Virus record (IMG/VR): IMGVR_UViG_3300050821_024075
Span: 1-22,799 of that record
DNA from: a virus
DNA length: 22,799 nucleotides
Strand: one strand, 5' to 3'
Made by a program: the position numbers and the translations under genes
Shown: positions 1 through 7,897 of the stretch, one piece after another
Position numbering within the stretch: position 1 is the stretch's first letter
Layout: every line of letters starts with the position of its first letter
Notes under the pieces: model-generated
The model's database searches: none
Told to the model about the DNA's origin: nothing
What the model saw: only the letters and a program-made list of their open reading frames with translations

Positions 1-336
1 CTAGCGCCGGTTTTGCTTTTGCACGAGCTCGGTGCGCAGCCCGCCGATCGCTTCCATCACGCGCTCGATCTGTGCGCGCATCTCGGTCTGGAACTGGCGG
101 TCCTCACGGCGGCGATCGTCGAGCTCGCGCTCGGCCTCGGTGAGTCGCGCCTCATGTGCCGCAAGGGCGACACGGTACTCAGCGCGCTGCGTGTCGACAT
201 CGCTGCGCAGGCTGAGATAGCCGCCGAGGATACCGCCGCCGCCTGTCACCAGCACAACCGCGGCCTGCAGCAAATGCCCGAGCGTGATGTCGGGACTGAA
301 ATGTGGATGCAGCATCTCGACAAACCGCAAGCTCAT
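1..336 (-). CDS. Small membrane-anchored coiled-coil phage protein, lysis-module or holin-like candidate
   Basis: This 111-residue protein is complete, with its TAG stop at the first bases of the window. Residues about 18-45 are hydrophobic and glycine-rich, consistent with one membrane segment. The rest, about 47-105, is highly charged (many Arg, Glu and Gln) with a heptad-like pattern that suggests a coiled coil. It lies 31 bases downstream of the 152-aa fibre-like gene, at the end of the tail module, where siphophages often keep holin, spanin or other lysis genes. I do not recognise a family. A holin or spanin-like role is inferred only from position and shape. The ribosome site before the ATG at 336 is weak, and a second in-frame Met at residue 8 is an alternative start. 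Confidence 0.6.
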   Translation of the reverse strand: MSLRFVEMLHPHFSPDITLGHLLQAAVVLVTGGGGILGGYLSLRSDVDTQRAEYRVALAAHEARLTEAERELDDRRREDRQFQTEMRAQIERVMEAIGGLRTELVQKQNRR

Positions 337-367
337 CGCCAGGCCCGACCGTCGCCAGCAGACCGGC

Positions 368-826
368 TCACGACACGACGCTCCATTGGGTGCCGCCGAT
401 AAAAACGATTTTTACCGTCGCGTACAGCGTGTTGAGCGAGGTCGAGGCGGCGCCGTCGATGGTCTGGCCGGACGGCGCGGCGACGGTCATCGCAAAGCTG
501 CCGCTCGCCGCAAGATACTTGAACGCATGCACCTCGCCGACGCGCAGGCTCGACGGCAGCGTAAAAGTCGTCGTCGCCGGTGTGCCCGGCTGCCAGGCGA
601 TGAGATCGTCGGTGATGTTGACGCTTTGCGTGCCGGCACCGGTGACGATGCGCACATTGAGACGCGGCCGGACCACCCAACCGCCGGCCGTGACGCCGTC
701 CTGCGCCTGCACGCTCCAATCATCGGTGTTGAGTACCAACTCGCCGATCGGGCCGGTATACGCGGCAACCGAAGACGTGTTGCCGCGCGCCCATTGAACC
801 TGGGTGTGAGACAAGAGACTCTCCAT
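368..826 (-). CDS. Tail-fibre-like protein of unknown function (152 aa)
   Basis: This is an open frame with coding character between the hub protein and the membrane protein. Residues about 20-70 are rich in Val, Thr and Asn. The C-terminal part, with a PSGQTIDGA motif and a closing GGTQWSVVS, looks like the short beta-structured modules found at the ends of phage tail fibres. Its place directly after the hub suggests an accessory tail-tip or fibre component. No catalytic motif is visible. The ATG at 826 has no strong Shine-Dalgarno sequence, and a palindromic repeat (835-939) separates it from the hub stop. The function is inferred from context only. Confidence 0.65.
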   Translation of the reverse strand: MESLLSHTQVQWARGNTSSVAAYTGPIGELVLNTDDWSVQAQDGVTAGGWVVRPRLNVRIVTGAGTQSVNITDDLIAWQPGTPATTTFTLPSSLRVGEVHAFKYLAASGSFAMTVAAPSGQTIDGAASTSLNTLYATVKIVFIGGTQWSVVS

Positions 827-834
827 CGTTTTTC

Positions 835-939
835 GTCATTCCCGCGAAAGCGGGAATCCATGGACCGCGCCCATGCCAACCTAGAGCAGTCCGTGTTCAT
901 GGGTTCCGGGTTCATCGCTGCGCGATGCCCCGGAATGAC
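835..939. repeat. Composite palindromic intergenic repeat, copy 1
   Basis: The element is bounded by GTCATTCC and GGAATGAC. It contains two hairpins: ATTCCCGC-GAAA-GCGGGAAT near 838-857, and a longer one around 905-936 built on TTCCGGGTTCATCGC and its partner GCGATGCCCCGGAA. Copies 4544-4649 and 10048-10152 share the same plan. It fills the gap between the hub stop and the next start. Such elements are typical host chromosomal repeats (REP/RIME-like), not phage genes. Confidence 0.85.
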
Positions 940-948
940 AAGAAGTGG

Positions 949-3172
949 CTAAGGCAAACCGCCCAGACTGATGTCGTAGCCGATCGGGGCGGTGATCGAC
1001 GCTAGGTCGGCCTGCGCGGTGACGCTGCTACTGACAGCGCCCCAATCCTGGTCGACACCCGAGGCAAGCGAGGCGATCACATCGACCGACATGCCGCCGG
1101 TGCCGAGCAGCGTGTAGCTGTAGGCCGTGACGGCGGCGAGGTCCTGCAAGGCCTGGCCGAAAATATTGAACCCCGGCAGCTTGAGATAAATCGTCTGGCC
1201 GACAAAGCTCGCCGGATAACCGTAGCGAAACAGCGACGGGTCGTTTGGTCCGAAACGCGCAAACGGCGCGCCGGCAACATGCGTCGCGATCGTCGTGCCA
1301 TAAGCGCCGCGCCGCAGATAGCTGAGGCCGTATTTATAGGCGGCGGTCAGCGTCGCGGTCTCGTAAGAGACCAGCTCGCCGCCGCAATAGCACAACGTGA
1401 CATAGGCGTCGGCATCGGCCTGGGTGCCCGACAAAAGCTGCCCCTGTGACTCGGTCAGGTCGACCGCCAGCGTGTCGCTCGTGTCGGGGTCGGCGGCGGC
1501 TGGCAGGCTCGCGGTCAGCACGCCCTGCCGCGCACCGCGATAGATCGTGCCGGCGAGCCCGTAATGATTGCCGTCGGTCGAAATCCACGCCTGGCAGCCG
1601 CCCCAATCGGCGCCGCCGGTGGCGATGATCCAGACCTCGACCGCGCCGCCGGTCAGCGCCGCGGGCGGCCCAAAGATGATCGGCGCGTTGGTGTTGCCGG
1701 GATCGACAAACGGGTCGAGCGGCGCGCCGGCCGTCGCCTGTTTCGGGTGCAGCACAGCCGTGCCGACGCCGATCGGCGTGATCGTCCCGGTCACGGTGTC
1801 ACCCCCGGGATTTCCTCGGCGGTGACGGTCAGCTCGCCGTTTTCGTTTTCGTCGATCTGGGTGATGCGCACCGGCGCGGCGTTGAGGCCCAGTGTCGTGT
1901 CGGTGATCAGCACGATGTCCATCGGCTCCAGCAGCGCGTATTTCCAGCCGAGCTTGAATTGATACGTGTTGCGGACATAAAGCCGCCGCTGGAGCATCAG
2001 CTGCGCCGAGATCGATGCGCTGGCCGGGTTGGTGAATTCGTGCGCCTGGATCGACGGCTCGGTGCGCAGCCCGTACTGGTCGACCGTGCCCTGGTCGAAC
2101 GCGGCGATGATTTGCGGGTTGTAGCTGTTGTCGGCGTCGAGATATTCGATCGAAAGCCAGTTGGTCGCTTGCGCCGGGTCGCTCCGCGTCAGCAGCACCG
2201 GATCGGTCGCCCCTGACCCACCACCTGAACTCCCATCGGCCGACCAGGGCAGGAAATCGCTGTCGGTCAGGCTGTATTGCCAAATGAGGTTTGGCGTCCA
2301 GCTCGCGCCGTTGGCCGACAACGCCTGATCCCCGTAAGGAATGATCTTGAGCAGCGTCCCCGACCATACGACAGCGGCGACGCTGAGCTCGGTCATCTCC
2401 TCGAGCCAGCGCGCCGCGGGCTGCTGCGAGTCGAGCAGCAGCGACATCGCCAGCTGCGCCGCCTGACAATAATTGCCCCAATCGGCGAGCGAACCCGAGA
2501 CATCGAGATTGGCCGCGGGAAACCCGGCGCCGTAGCGCGGGTTGGTCAGCAGATCGCCGACGATCAGGTCGGGGCGCGCGTCATTGGGATAGCCCGGCCC
2601 GGCGGTGCCTTGCTCGAAACCGGTGATCTCAAAGGAGATGTCCGGCAACGCCGAGGACGACCCCAGATTCATCGGCGTGCCGGTCACGTAGCAGATGCCG
2701 AATAGCCGATCACCGGCTGGTTCACGTCAGAGCTGGCAAAGACCGGGTCGGGCGATTGCCCGTCATTGCCGGCATAGCCATTAAGCCCGGCATTGCCGAG
2801 ACCGTTGGTGATGCCGCCATTGGCCCATATGCGGTTGTTGCCGCCAGTGCCCCAGCTCGACCCGGTAAAGCTCACCGGCCCCTGGCAGATGCCAAACGCG
2901 ACATCGACCGAGTATTGCTGGTTTGCGCCTTTCTTGCTGCCGCTGCTGCCCAGCCCCTTGCCGCCACCACTCGAACTGCTGCTGCTTCCCGAGCCTTGGA
3001 AATTCCAGAACTCGAGCAGATTCACCGAGACGCGCTGCGTCCCATAACAGATGAAAATCGGGCTGCCCGCTTGACTTGTATTGTACCGGAGCGACCCGAG
3101 CGTTGGGTTGTTGAACGCGTTGACAAAGGGCGTCGGGCCGCCGCCCTTCCCCGCCGGCGCAAGATCAAACAT
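949..3172 (-). pseudogene. Tail hub/baseplate protein (GTA gp15-like), broken by two frameshifts
   Basis: Three consecutive open frames join into one protein of about 740 residues. The first piece (3172 to about 2700) starts MFDLAPAGKGGG and holds a Ser/Gly-rich linker. The second (about 2698 to 1806) includes the DLIVGDLLTNPRYGAG stretch typical of phage tail hub proteins. The third (about 1802 to 949) ends in DISLGGLP. At 2698-2701 the frame is restored if one base is added to the G pair (giving YSGICYVTG). At 1802-1806 one G added to a run of five gives EIPGGDTVTG. The order after DUF2460, DUF2163 and NlpC/P60 matches the hub position in gene transfer agents and related siphophages. The start ATG overlaps the NlpC stop. 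Whether the breaks are real or sequencing errors cannot be told here. Confidence 0.8.
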
Positions 3173-3587
3173 CGATCACCCCAAAAAACCGCACCTTGCG
3201 CCCGACAAGCGGGTTGAGCGTCGCATCACCCCACACGACACCACGCCGCCAATAGGCATGAATGAGGCGGGGCCAGTCGGTGACGATCGCGCCGTGCGAA
3301 AACGTGCGGCCGAACTGGAACACCGCGACATCGCCGGGCGCCGGCGGGCCGGACAGCTCGCGCGCATAAGGCATCAGCTTTTCCAGATAGCGCTCGGCAT
3401 CACGGTGCAGATGCCAATCGGGCGGGTAGTAGCCGGGGTCGACAAAAGGCACGAGCCCGCAGCGGTGATAAATCTCGGCGAGCAGCATCGCGCAATCGAC
3501 ACCGCCACCTTTGACCCTCCCCTGATGATGAAACGGCGTGCCGAGCCATTCCTGGGCCTCGGCGACAATTGCGGCGCGCGCATCCAT
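3165..3587 (-). CDS. NlpC/P60-family phage cell-wall peptidase (GTA gp14-like)
   Basis: This 140-residue protein is probably the tail-associated hydrolase that cuts peptidoglycan stem peptides during DNA entry. The papain-like catalytic set is visible: Cys32 in a VDCAML motif, His98 in SHGAIV, and His110 in LIHAYW as the likely third residue. The N-terminus reads like the family's opening (AEAQEWLGTPFHHQG), and the length is normal for the phage type. It starts 2 bases after the DUF2163 stop, and its stop overlaps the hub start, so the three genes look translationally coupled. The start ATG is at 3587. Confidence 0.92.
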   Translation of the reverse strand: MDARAAIVAEAQEWLGTPFHHQGRVKGGGVDCAMLLAEIYHRCGLVPFVDPGYYPPDWHLHRDAERYLEKLMPYARELSGPPAPGDVAVFQFGRTFSHGAIVTDWPRLIHAYWRRGVVWGDATLNPLVGRKVRFFGVIDV

Positions 3588-3589
3588 GC

Positions 3590-4510
3590 CTAGACCGCCA
3601 GCTCGGGCGGCGGGATATAGGGAAACCCGCCGAAATGGCTCAAATTGTTAAAGCTGTTCTGGCAGGTCGCCAGCGTGTGGTCGCAACCCGGCAACAACTG
3701 AAACCCGTCGCCGACCGCAACCGGTTCGAGCCACGCCTTCAGCAGCGAGATCGTGCCGCCGGAAAGCTGGGTGATCGTGCGGCTCTGCCCGATATTGGCG
3801 CCGCTGGTGGCGATGATCGTCCCCTGGTCGTAGAGCGTCGACGGGCTCGGTGATAGCGTGGTGACGATAGCGGCCTGGGATGATCCAGTTTGCGCCGTGA
3901 TCGTCGCAGCTAGGCTGGCCCGGTTGAAGCTGCACATCGCGTCGCCAAAAACATGCGTGCAGGCGGCTTGATAGAGCCGTCGCGGCATCTGTTGCTGCGC
4001 GAGCAGGTTCAGCAGTGACTTCACCTTCATCTCGATCTTGCTGCGGCCGACATCGGTCTCGGCGACACGGCCGTAAAACCAGACGATCGCGCCGAGATTT
4101 GTCGCCGGGCCACCGGATCCGTCGGGCTGCGGCGGTGCGAAAAATCGGTCGAGCTCGACGGTTGCGCCATCAAATTGCCCGACCCGCACCGCATCGGCAA
4201 AACTCGACCCGCCGACCAGGTCATTCGCGCCGGCCAAAATCGAAATATCTAGCTCCGTCGGCTCGACACCGATCTTGGTCGACACCATCGAGCGGTCGAA
4301 CCGCGGCCCGAGCGCGAAATTCGTACAGCCGGTGGCATTGTAATTGAGGCTGCCGGCGGCAAACGCGGTGCCGGGGATGGTCAGCGGGGTCGTCCAACCC
4401 GAGTAGTACAACACCGTCCCGCTGGTCAGCGCGAAGGTGTAGAGATCGATGACGGCAAACATGTCGTTCGCCGCCAGATAACTCTGCAGCGCGGAGGAAG
4501 CCGGTCGCAT
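3590..4510 (-). CDS. DUF2163 / BR0599-type tail hub-associated protein (GTA gp13-like)
   Basis: A 306-residue protein with the usual features of this phage family: an N-terminal half with LDISILAGANDL and GATVELDRFF, then the conserved MPRRLYQAACTHVFGDAMCSF stretch, and a C-terminus with LPGCDHTLATCQNSFNNLSHFGGFPYIP. In gene transfer agents the homologue forms part of the baseplate hub beside gp12, gp14 and gp15. I chose the ATG at 4510 because AGGGGAAA lies just upstream. The frame stays open further up, but that part runs into the repeat at 4544-4649. The conserved cysteines (ACTH, DAMC, PGCDH, TCQN) are present. Confidence 0.92.
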   Translation of the reverse strand: MRPASSALQSYLAANDMFAVIDLYTFALTSGTVLYYSGWTTPLTIPGTAFAAGSLNYNATGCTNFALGPRFDRSMVSTKIGVEPTELDISILAGANDLVGGSSFADAVRVGQFDGATVELDRFFAPPQPDGSGGPATNLGAIVWFYGRVAETDVGRSKIEMKVKSLLNLLAQQQMPRRLYQAACTHVFGDAMCSFNRASLAATITAQTGSSQAAIVTTLSPSPSTLYDQGTIIATSGANIGQSRTITQLSGGTISLLKAWLEPVAVGDGFQLLPGCDHTLATCQNSFNNLSHFGGFPYIPPPELAV

Positions 4511-4543
4511 CGTGTTTCCCCTGATGGTGGAAACAGTTCCGCT

Positions 4544-4649
4544 GTCATTCCACGAAAGCGGGAATCCATGAACACGAGCCTGTGCCAAACTTGCTCAGGT
4601 CCGTGATCATGGGTTCCGGGTTCATCGCTCCGCGATGCCCCGGAATGAC
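4544..4649. repeat. Composite palindromic intergenic repeat, copy 2
   Basis: Same plan as the repeat at 835-939, with the ends GTCATTCC and GGAATGAC. The second hairpin is nearly identical (TTCCGGGTTCATCGC, loop, GCGATGCCCCGGAA). The first hairpin is damaged: its left arm reads ATTCCAC where the other copies have ATTCCCGC. The element lies between the DUF2460 and DUF2163 genes. Confidence 0.85.
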
Positions 4650-4658
4650 AAGTTGGCG

Positions 4659-5303
4659 CTAGACAAAGACCGATTGCAGCTTCACCTGCTTCAGCGCCCA
4701 GAGCTGGTAGAGGAAGTTCTCGAAATCGGCTGTGTCGTCGGCAAAGCGGACGCGGAAGTAATAGGTGAAGTCGGCGGTGAGGACTTGACCCGCGGGCGGC
4801 GGTACGGTGAACGTCACCAGCCCGGTTGCCGGATCGATGCTGTATCCTGAAGCGCTCTGCACGATTCCGTCGAAATAGATCGCCGAGACCGTGTTTGGCG
4901 CGGTGATCGGTTCGGCAAACCCGCCGCCCGGCAGCGCCACGCCCATTGAGCGAACGAGTTGGAAAACGGTGGCGCTGCCGTTGCCGGTGCCGATCGCCTG
5001 CGCGCTCACCGTGTCGTCGGTCGGGTCATTGAACAGAAACGGCTGAAACGCCCCCTGCTGCTGAAGGAAAAACCCCATCAGCGTACGCAGCTCGTCATAG
5101 CCGACACCGGGGCCGCTGGTTGCGCGCGTGTCGCGCTCGTCGCGCAGCATCGAGTAGGTCAGCGTCCAGCTCCAGATCGGGTTCGGCTGATCCAGCACGC
5201 GCAACTCACGGCCCGATACGGCGCGCTGAATGCGTGTCGCAAAGCGCGGCGCCTTGCTGACGCTCCAGCCGAGCCCCGGCAGCGTTGGGAAAATCGCGGT
5301 CAT
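4659..5303 (-). CDS. DUF2460 distal tail protein (GTA gp12-like)
   Basis: A 214-residue protein that matches the DUF2460/TIGR02217 type: an N-terminal FPTLPGLGWSVSKAPRF, a central GAFQPFLFNDPTDD, and a C-terminal YYFRVRFADDTADFENF. In gene transfer agents and related siphophages this protein forms the distal tail ring, linking the tube to the hub. It follows the tape measure stop by 9 bases and precedes DUF2163, the normal order. No frameshift is seen. The ribosome-binding site before the ATG at 5303 is weak. Confidence 0.92.
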   Translation of the reverse strand: MTAIFPTLPGLGWSVSKAPRFATRIQRAVSGRELRVLDQPNPIWSWTLTYSMLRDERDTRATSGPGVGYDELRTLMGFFLQQQGAFQPFLFNDPTDDTVSAQAIGTGNGSATVFQLVRSMGVALPGGGFAEPITAPNTVSAIYFDGIVQSASGYSIDPATGLVTFTVPPPAGQVLTADFTYYFRVRFADDTADFENFLYQLWALKQVKLQSVFV

Positions 5304-5312
5304 GAAAGCGTC

Positions 5313-5725
5313 TTAAAAACTGCGCGGGGTCAGGGCGTTCTGGCGAAATAGGTCACGGACCGCGCCAGCATTGTTCTTGAGGTTGTCGCGGAACCAGCGA
5401 TTGATCGACGGCGCGTCGGCGGGGCCGTGGAAATGCGCGTGAAAATGCGCATCGCCCGCGCCGCCGGCGATCATGCCTTGCAAGCCCTGCGAGATGTCGG
5501 CCGGCAGCACCATCTCGCGCGCATGGAGCAGCGCCGGGGTCGCGCCGGCAAAATTCGGCACGGCCCAGCCACCCGCCGCCGATGGCACGATGCCGCCGCC
5601 GCCAAAGCTGAAGAGCCCGCCAAGCCAGGAGAAGAACCCTCCTCCACCCGCAGCGGCGCCGGCGCTGGTGCTGTCCGCCGCCGTCGCGCCGGTCAGCGCC
5701 GCGGTGGTGCAGGCGAGCCAAGAAC
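5313..5725 (-). pseudogene. C-terminal remnant of the tape measure protein
   Basis: Only about the last 135 residues of a tape measure protein are present. They include the typical end of this family: a Gly-rich FFSWLGGLFSFGGGG, then GIVPSAAGGWAVPNFAG, LLHAREMVLPADISQGLQ, a His-rich HFHAHFHGP, and the closing RDLFRQNALTPRSF. Upstream of about 5725 the same frame is only the antisense-free shadow of the small secreted gene at 5693-6025, with no plausible start. Tape measure genes usually encode several hundred residues or more and lie between the tail chaperones and DUF2460. Here only about 330 bases separate those genes from the remnant, and they hold another gene. I infer a large internal deletion. 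Confidence 0.8.
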
Positions 5726-6025
5726 CAGTGTGATGCCGACCAGCTCGTCGCGCTTTGGCACCTTGACGTCGACAACGATCTTGCGGTGCGCCGTGCGGCC
5801 GTTGACATCGAGCTCGTTGCGCTTGGCGATCTGCGCGGTCACGACCTCCATGTTGAACCAAAAAGCCGTGCCCAGCGAGATCATGCAGGCACGTAACTGG
5901 GTATGGACGCAGCCGGCATGGGCCTCTTCGGGTGAAATGGCCGGTGCCGGCGTCGACGACGAAGCCGCCACCCCCTGCCCCGCCCCGGCGATGACAAGCA
6001 TCAGCGCCGCCGCCAGCCCCCGCAT
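5693..6025 (-). CDS. Small secreted protein with signal peptide, unknown function
   Basis: This 110-residue protein starts with a classic Sec signal peptide (MRGLAAALMLVIAGAGQGVA, cleavage likely after GVA). The mature part has two cysteines about 8 residues apart and a conserved-looking segment (ISLGTAFWFNMEVVTAQIAKRNELDVNG, then KIVVDVKVPKRDELVGITLVL). I do not recognise the family. GGGAGG lies 5 bases before the ATG at 6025, and a 6-bp hairpin (6036-6052, loop GAAAA) sits directly before it. Its 3' end overlaps the tape measure remnant in another frame, so its last residues (SPAPPRR) may be a product of the deletion junction. It occupies the place where a tape measure gene should begin. 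Confidence 0.7.
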   Translation of the reverse strand: MRGLAAALMLVIAGAGQGVAASSSTPAPAISPEEAHAGCVHTQLRACMISLGTAFWFNMEVVTAQIAKRNELDVNGRTAHRKIVVDVKVPKRDELVGITLVLGSPAPPRR

Positions 6026-6035
6026 CCGCGCCTCC

Positions 6036-6052
6036 CTGCGCTTTTCGCGCAG
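6036..6052 (-). promoter_or_regulatory. Short hairpin overlapping the ribosome site of the small secreted gene
   Basis: On the minus strand CTGCGC and GCGCAG form a 6-bp stem with a GAAAA loop. The stem ends at the edge of the GGGAGG Shine-Dalgarno sequence (6031-6036) of the gene at 6025. It could limit ribosome access or protect an mRNA end. This is inference from sequence only. Confidence 0.4.
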
Positions 6053-6055
6053 AGG

Positions 6056-6334
6056 CTACAGCCGACCGCCATTATTCGCCAACCGCGCGCGGTTACGCCG
6101 ACGCAGCGCTTCGATATCGAGCACCGGCGCCGGCATCCCGAGCGAGCCATTCGCGACAATCGCCAGGCCAGGCGGCGCCATCGCCGCGACATCGGAAAAA
6201 GACGGCGATGTCTTCTCCACCGGCTTCCAGCCGAGCATCCGGGCGATCACCTGAACCATTACATGAACTGGCGGGTTGTCGATCCAGTGAGCAAAAATCT
6301 CGCCGGCCTCGGCGAGTGTCATGCTGTCGATCAC
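6056..6334 (-). CDS. Tail assembly chaperone, downstream (GT-type) frame
   Basis: This is a 92-residue frame beginning at a GTG (VIDSMTLAEAGEIFAHW). It carries the short pattern seen in phage tail chaperone extensions: an ALATGCGYPY-like segment just upstream, the D-x-MTL motif, and a C-terminal HWIDNPPVHVMVQVIARMLGW. The frame is open without a start well into the end of the upstream chaperone gene (6382-6726) and lies at -1 relative to it. That is the G/GT arrangement of lambda and many siphophages, so it is probably made mostly as an extension after ribosomal slippage near 6403-6411. No good ribosome site precedes the GTG at 6334. Confidence 0.72.
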   Translation of the reverse strand: MIDSMTLAEAGEIFAHWIDNPPVHVMVQVIARMLGWKPVEKTSPSFSDVAAMAPPGLAIVANGSLGMPAPVLDIEALRRRNRARLANNGGRL

Positions 6335-6381
6335 GGCATAGGGATAACCACAGCCGGTGGCGAGTGCGCCGTAGATCGTGG

Positions 6382-6726
6382 CTAGCTGCTCGCGGCAGCC
6401 GCCTCCCCCTGCGTCACCGCCACCGGCACGGCTTCCCCCGGTTTGGTCTCCCCTGGACGGTTAAGGCCGGCGACACCGAGGATCACCGCGACCGCTGCGG
6501 TCACCTCGTCCATCGTTGCTTCAAGCTCGAGCACATCGTCGAGCGACATGTCGGGCAGCGCGCGAACCAGGCCCGCCTGGATGACCCGTGCCGCGGCATC
6601 GATCACCGCGCCGCCGGTCTTGCCCGACAGATCGTCTAGCGCGTCAAGCAACGCGCGCAACTGGCCGAGCTTCAGCGGCTCGATCGCGAAATCGCGGCCG
6701 CCGAGCGTGATTTTGGTTTCAGTCAT
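6382..6726 (-). CDS. Tail assembly chaperone, upstream (G-type) frame
   Basis: A 114-residue acidic, Ala- and Leu-rich helical protein directly after the tail tube gene, the standard place for a tail chaperone that coats the tape measure protein before tube polymerisation. It begins MTETKITLGGRDFAIEPLKLGQL and contains a long helical stretch rich in Asp and Glu. The ATG at 6726 has an excellent AAAGGAG site 5 bases upstream, so I reject the longer start. The stop (TAG, 6382-6384) lies shortly after a run of five G that could let ribosomes shift to the downstream frame. The repeat at 6751-6830 lies just upstream. Confidence 0.8.
   Translation of the reverse strand: MTETKITLGGRDFAIEPLKLGQLRALLDALDDLSGKTGGAVIDAAARVIQAGLVRALPDMSLDDVLELEATMDEVTAAVAVILGVAGLNRPGETKPGEAVPVAVTQGEAAAASS
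6403..6411 (-). promoter_or_regulatory. Candidate -1 ribosomal slippage site in the tail chaperone gene
   Basis: In the chaperone frame the codons are CAG GGG GAG, containing five G in a row. A tRNA on GGG can move back one base and still pair with GGG. From there the -1 frame has no stop and runs through REQLATIYGAL into the downstream chaperone frame. It is not a perfect X-XXY-YYZ heptamer, so the exact site is uncertain. Confidence 0.5.
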
Positions 6727-6750
6727 GAGACTCCTTTGAAGCAAAGGCCC

Positions 6751-6830
6751 GTCGTCCCGGCGAAGGCCGGGACCCAGGCTTCCACCGCTCATGCGTTTGA
6801 TGGCTGGATACCGGCCTTCGCCGGTATGAC
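6751..6830. repeat. Palindromic intergenic repeat, second type
   Basis: It is bounded by GTCGTCCCGG and CCGGTATGAC. It has two hairpins: GTCCCGGC-GAAG-GCCGGGAC and ATACCGGC-CTTC-GCCGGTAT, separated by about 35 bases. The plan (two hairpins, near-palindromic ends) resembles the repeats at 835, 4544 and 10048, but the sequence differs. It sits between tail tube and chaperone. Confidence 0.8.
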
Positions 6831-6871
6831 GAACGAAAGAGGCACCACTGGGTGCGGACACAGCCTGAAGG

Positions 6872-7633
6872 TTACTCCAGCGTCGATAGCGTGCCGATCG
6901 TCCCGGTCGAGTCGGCAAAGGCGGAAAAATCGAATTCCTGGATCTCGTAATCATCGGTCTTAGTCGGCAGCGACAGTTTGGTCGCGGTGCACGCGTTGAG
7001 CACCAGCGCCAGCCCGGCCGGCACGCCGAGTGTCGATTTCTGCGTGTAGAACGTTGCCTTGAACGCCGGAGTAAAGCCCATCAGCTGGTTGGTGATGACG
7101 AGTTTCTTGCCCGGCGTATTCGGCGCATAGAGATACGAGATCAGCAGCGAGGCGCTCGCGTCGCCGGCACTGAAGGTATAGACGCCAGTTGCCAGGTTCA
7201 CCGAATACTGCCCCGCCGCCGAGGGCGTGGTGACTCGCGTGAAGCGTTCGCCGGCATTGGCGCCGGTTGCGTAGAAGACGCCGAGATCGTCGGAGAATGT
7301 CGCGGCATTGGCGACCGTCACCGTGTAGGGCGTCGTCGCCGGGACGTTCTGCGCTTCGTTCTCCGACACGGTCAGCTGACCGGTCGCCGGCACCTGGCCG
7401 AAGAACAAATCGCCATAGATCGCGCCAAAAATGCGGGCATATTTTGCCTTGCCGCTGATCTTGCCGCGCGCGATATCGACCGGGAATTGGAACTGACCCC
7501 AAAGCTCTTTGGTCTGCCAGTCCCAGTCGATCTGGACGTCCTGCAGGATGGCGAACTGGTCGGGGCCAATGCCCGCGCCGGTAACGTCGGTGCGGTTGCC
7601 CCACAGCGCCCCAGCGCCAAAAGCGAGCTGCAT
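6872..7633 (-). CDS. Tail tube (major tail) protein
   Basis: A 253-residue protein placed between the tail terminator/fibre genes and the tail chaperones, where siphophages encode the tube subunit. The N-terminus (MQLAFGAGALWGNRTDV) and internal segments (QIDWDWQTKELWGQ, RGKISGKAKYARIFG, GDLFFGQV) fit the GTA-like/phage major tail protein type that senses target polarity by its beta-sandwich. The middle (residues about 85-160) is a less conserved beta-rich insert. GGAGGA lies 8 bases before the ATG at 7633. The upstream 68-aa gene ends 1 base before the start. Intact reading frame. Confidence 0.82.
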   Translation of the reverse strand: MQLAFGAGALWGNRTDVTGAGIGPDQFAILQDVQIDWDWQTKELWGQFQFPVDIARGKISGKAKYARIFGAIYGDLFFGQVPATGQLTVSENEAQNVPATTPYTVTVANAATFSDDLGVFYATGANAGERFTRVTTPSAAGQYSVNLATGVYTFSAGDASASLLISYLYAPNTPGKKLVITNQLMGFTPAFKATFYTQKSTLGVPAGLALVLNACTATKLSLPTKTDDYEIQEFDFSAFADSTGTIGTLSTLE

Positions 7634-7634
7634 G

Positions 7635-7841
7635 TCAGTGTTCCTCCGAACTGAGATTGGCGAGCCGCCGCTTCAGCTCTTCCTTGGCGGCGAAGGCATG
7701 GTTCCAGGCAGCGGTCGTCGCGGCGACCGGCGAGCCCGGAAAATGATCGGCCCACCAGCGCTCGACGAGCGCGTGGATATCTTCCGGCGGCGCGGGCAAC
7801 GGTGCCGGCGCCGCTCTCTGTGACGAGACGGTGTCGTTCAT
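7635..7841 (-). CDS. Small phage protein of unknown function (68 aa)
   Basis: A short protein with a Pro/Ala-rich N-terminus followed by a helical segment (DIHALVERWWADHFPG, then a second helix AAKEELKRRLANLS). It is preceded by an AGGAA site 7 bases from the ATG at 7841, and its stop lies 1 base from the tail tube start, so the two are probably co-translated. I do not recognise a family. The tight spacing and Shine-Dalgarno site support it as a real gene. Confidence 0.65.
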   Translation of the reverse strand: MNDTVSSQRAAPAPLPAPPEDIHALVERWWADHFPGSPVAATTAAWNHAFAAKEELKRRLANLSSEEH

Positions 7842-7897
7842 CGCGATTTCCTGTGTCTGACGATGGCTCCGGATTGAGCGCGAATGACGGAAAGGCC

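Noticed and set aside
4511-4588. Longer DUF2163 protein starting at 4588
   Set aside because: That start lies in the palindromic repeat. The ATG at 4510 has a good ribosome-binding site and family-like N-terminal residues.
5715-5861. Start of the tape measure protein at 5861 in its own frame
   Set aside because: Between 5861 and about 5725 this frame is only the Arg/Gln-rich shadow of the small secreted gene and has no ribosome site, so I treat the tape measure as truncated.
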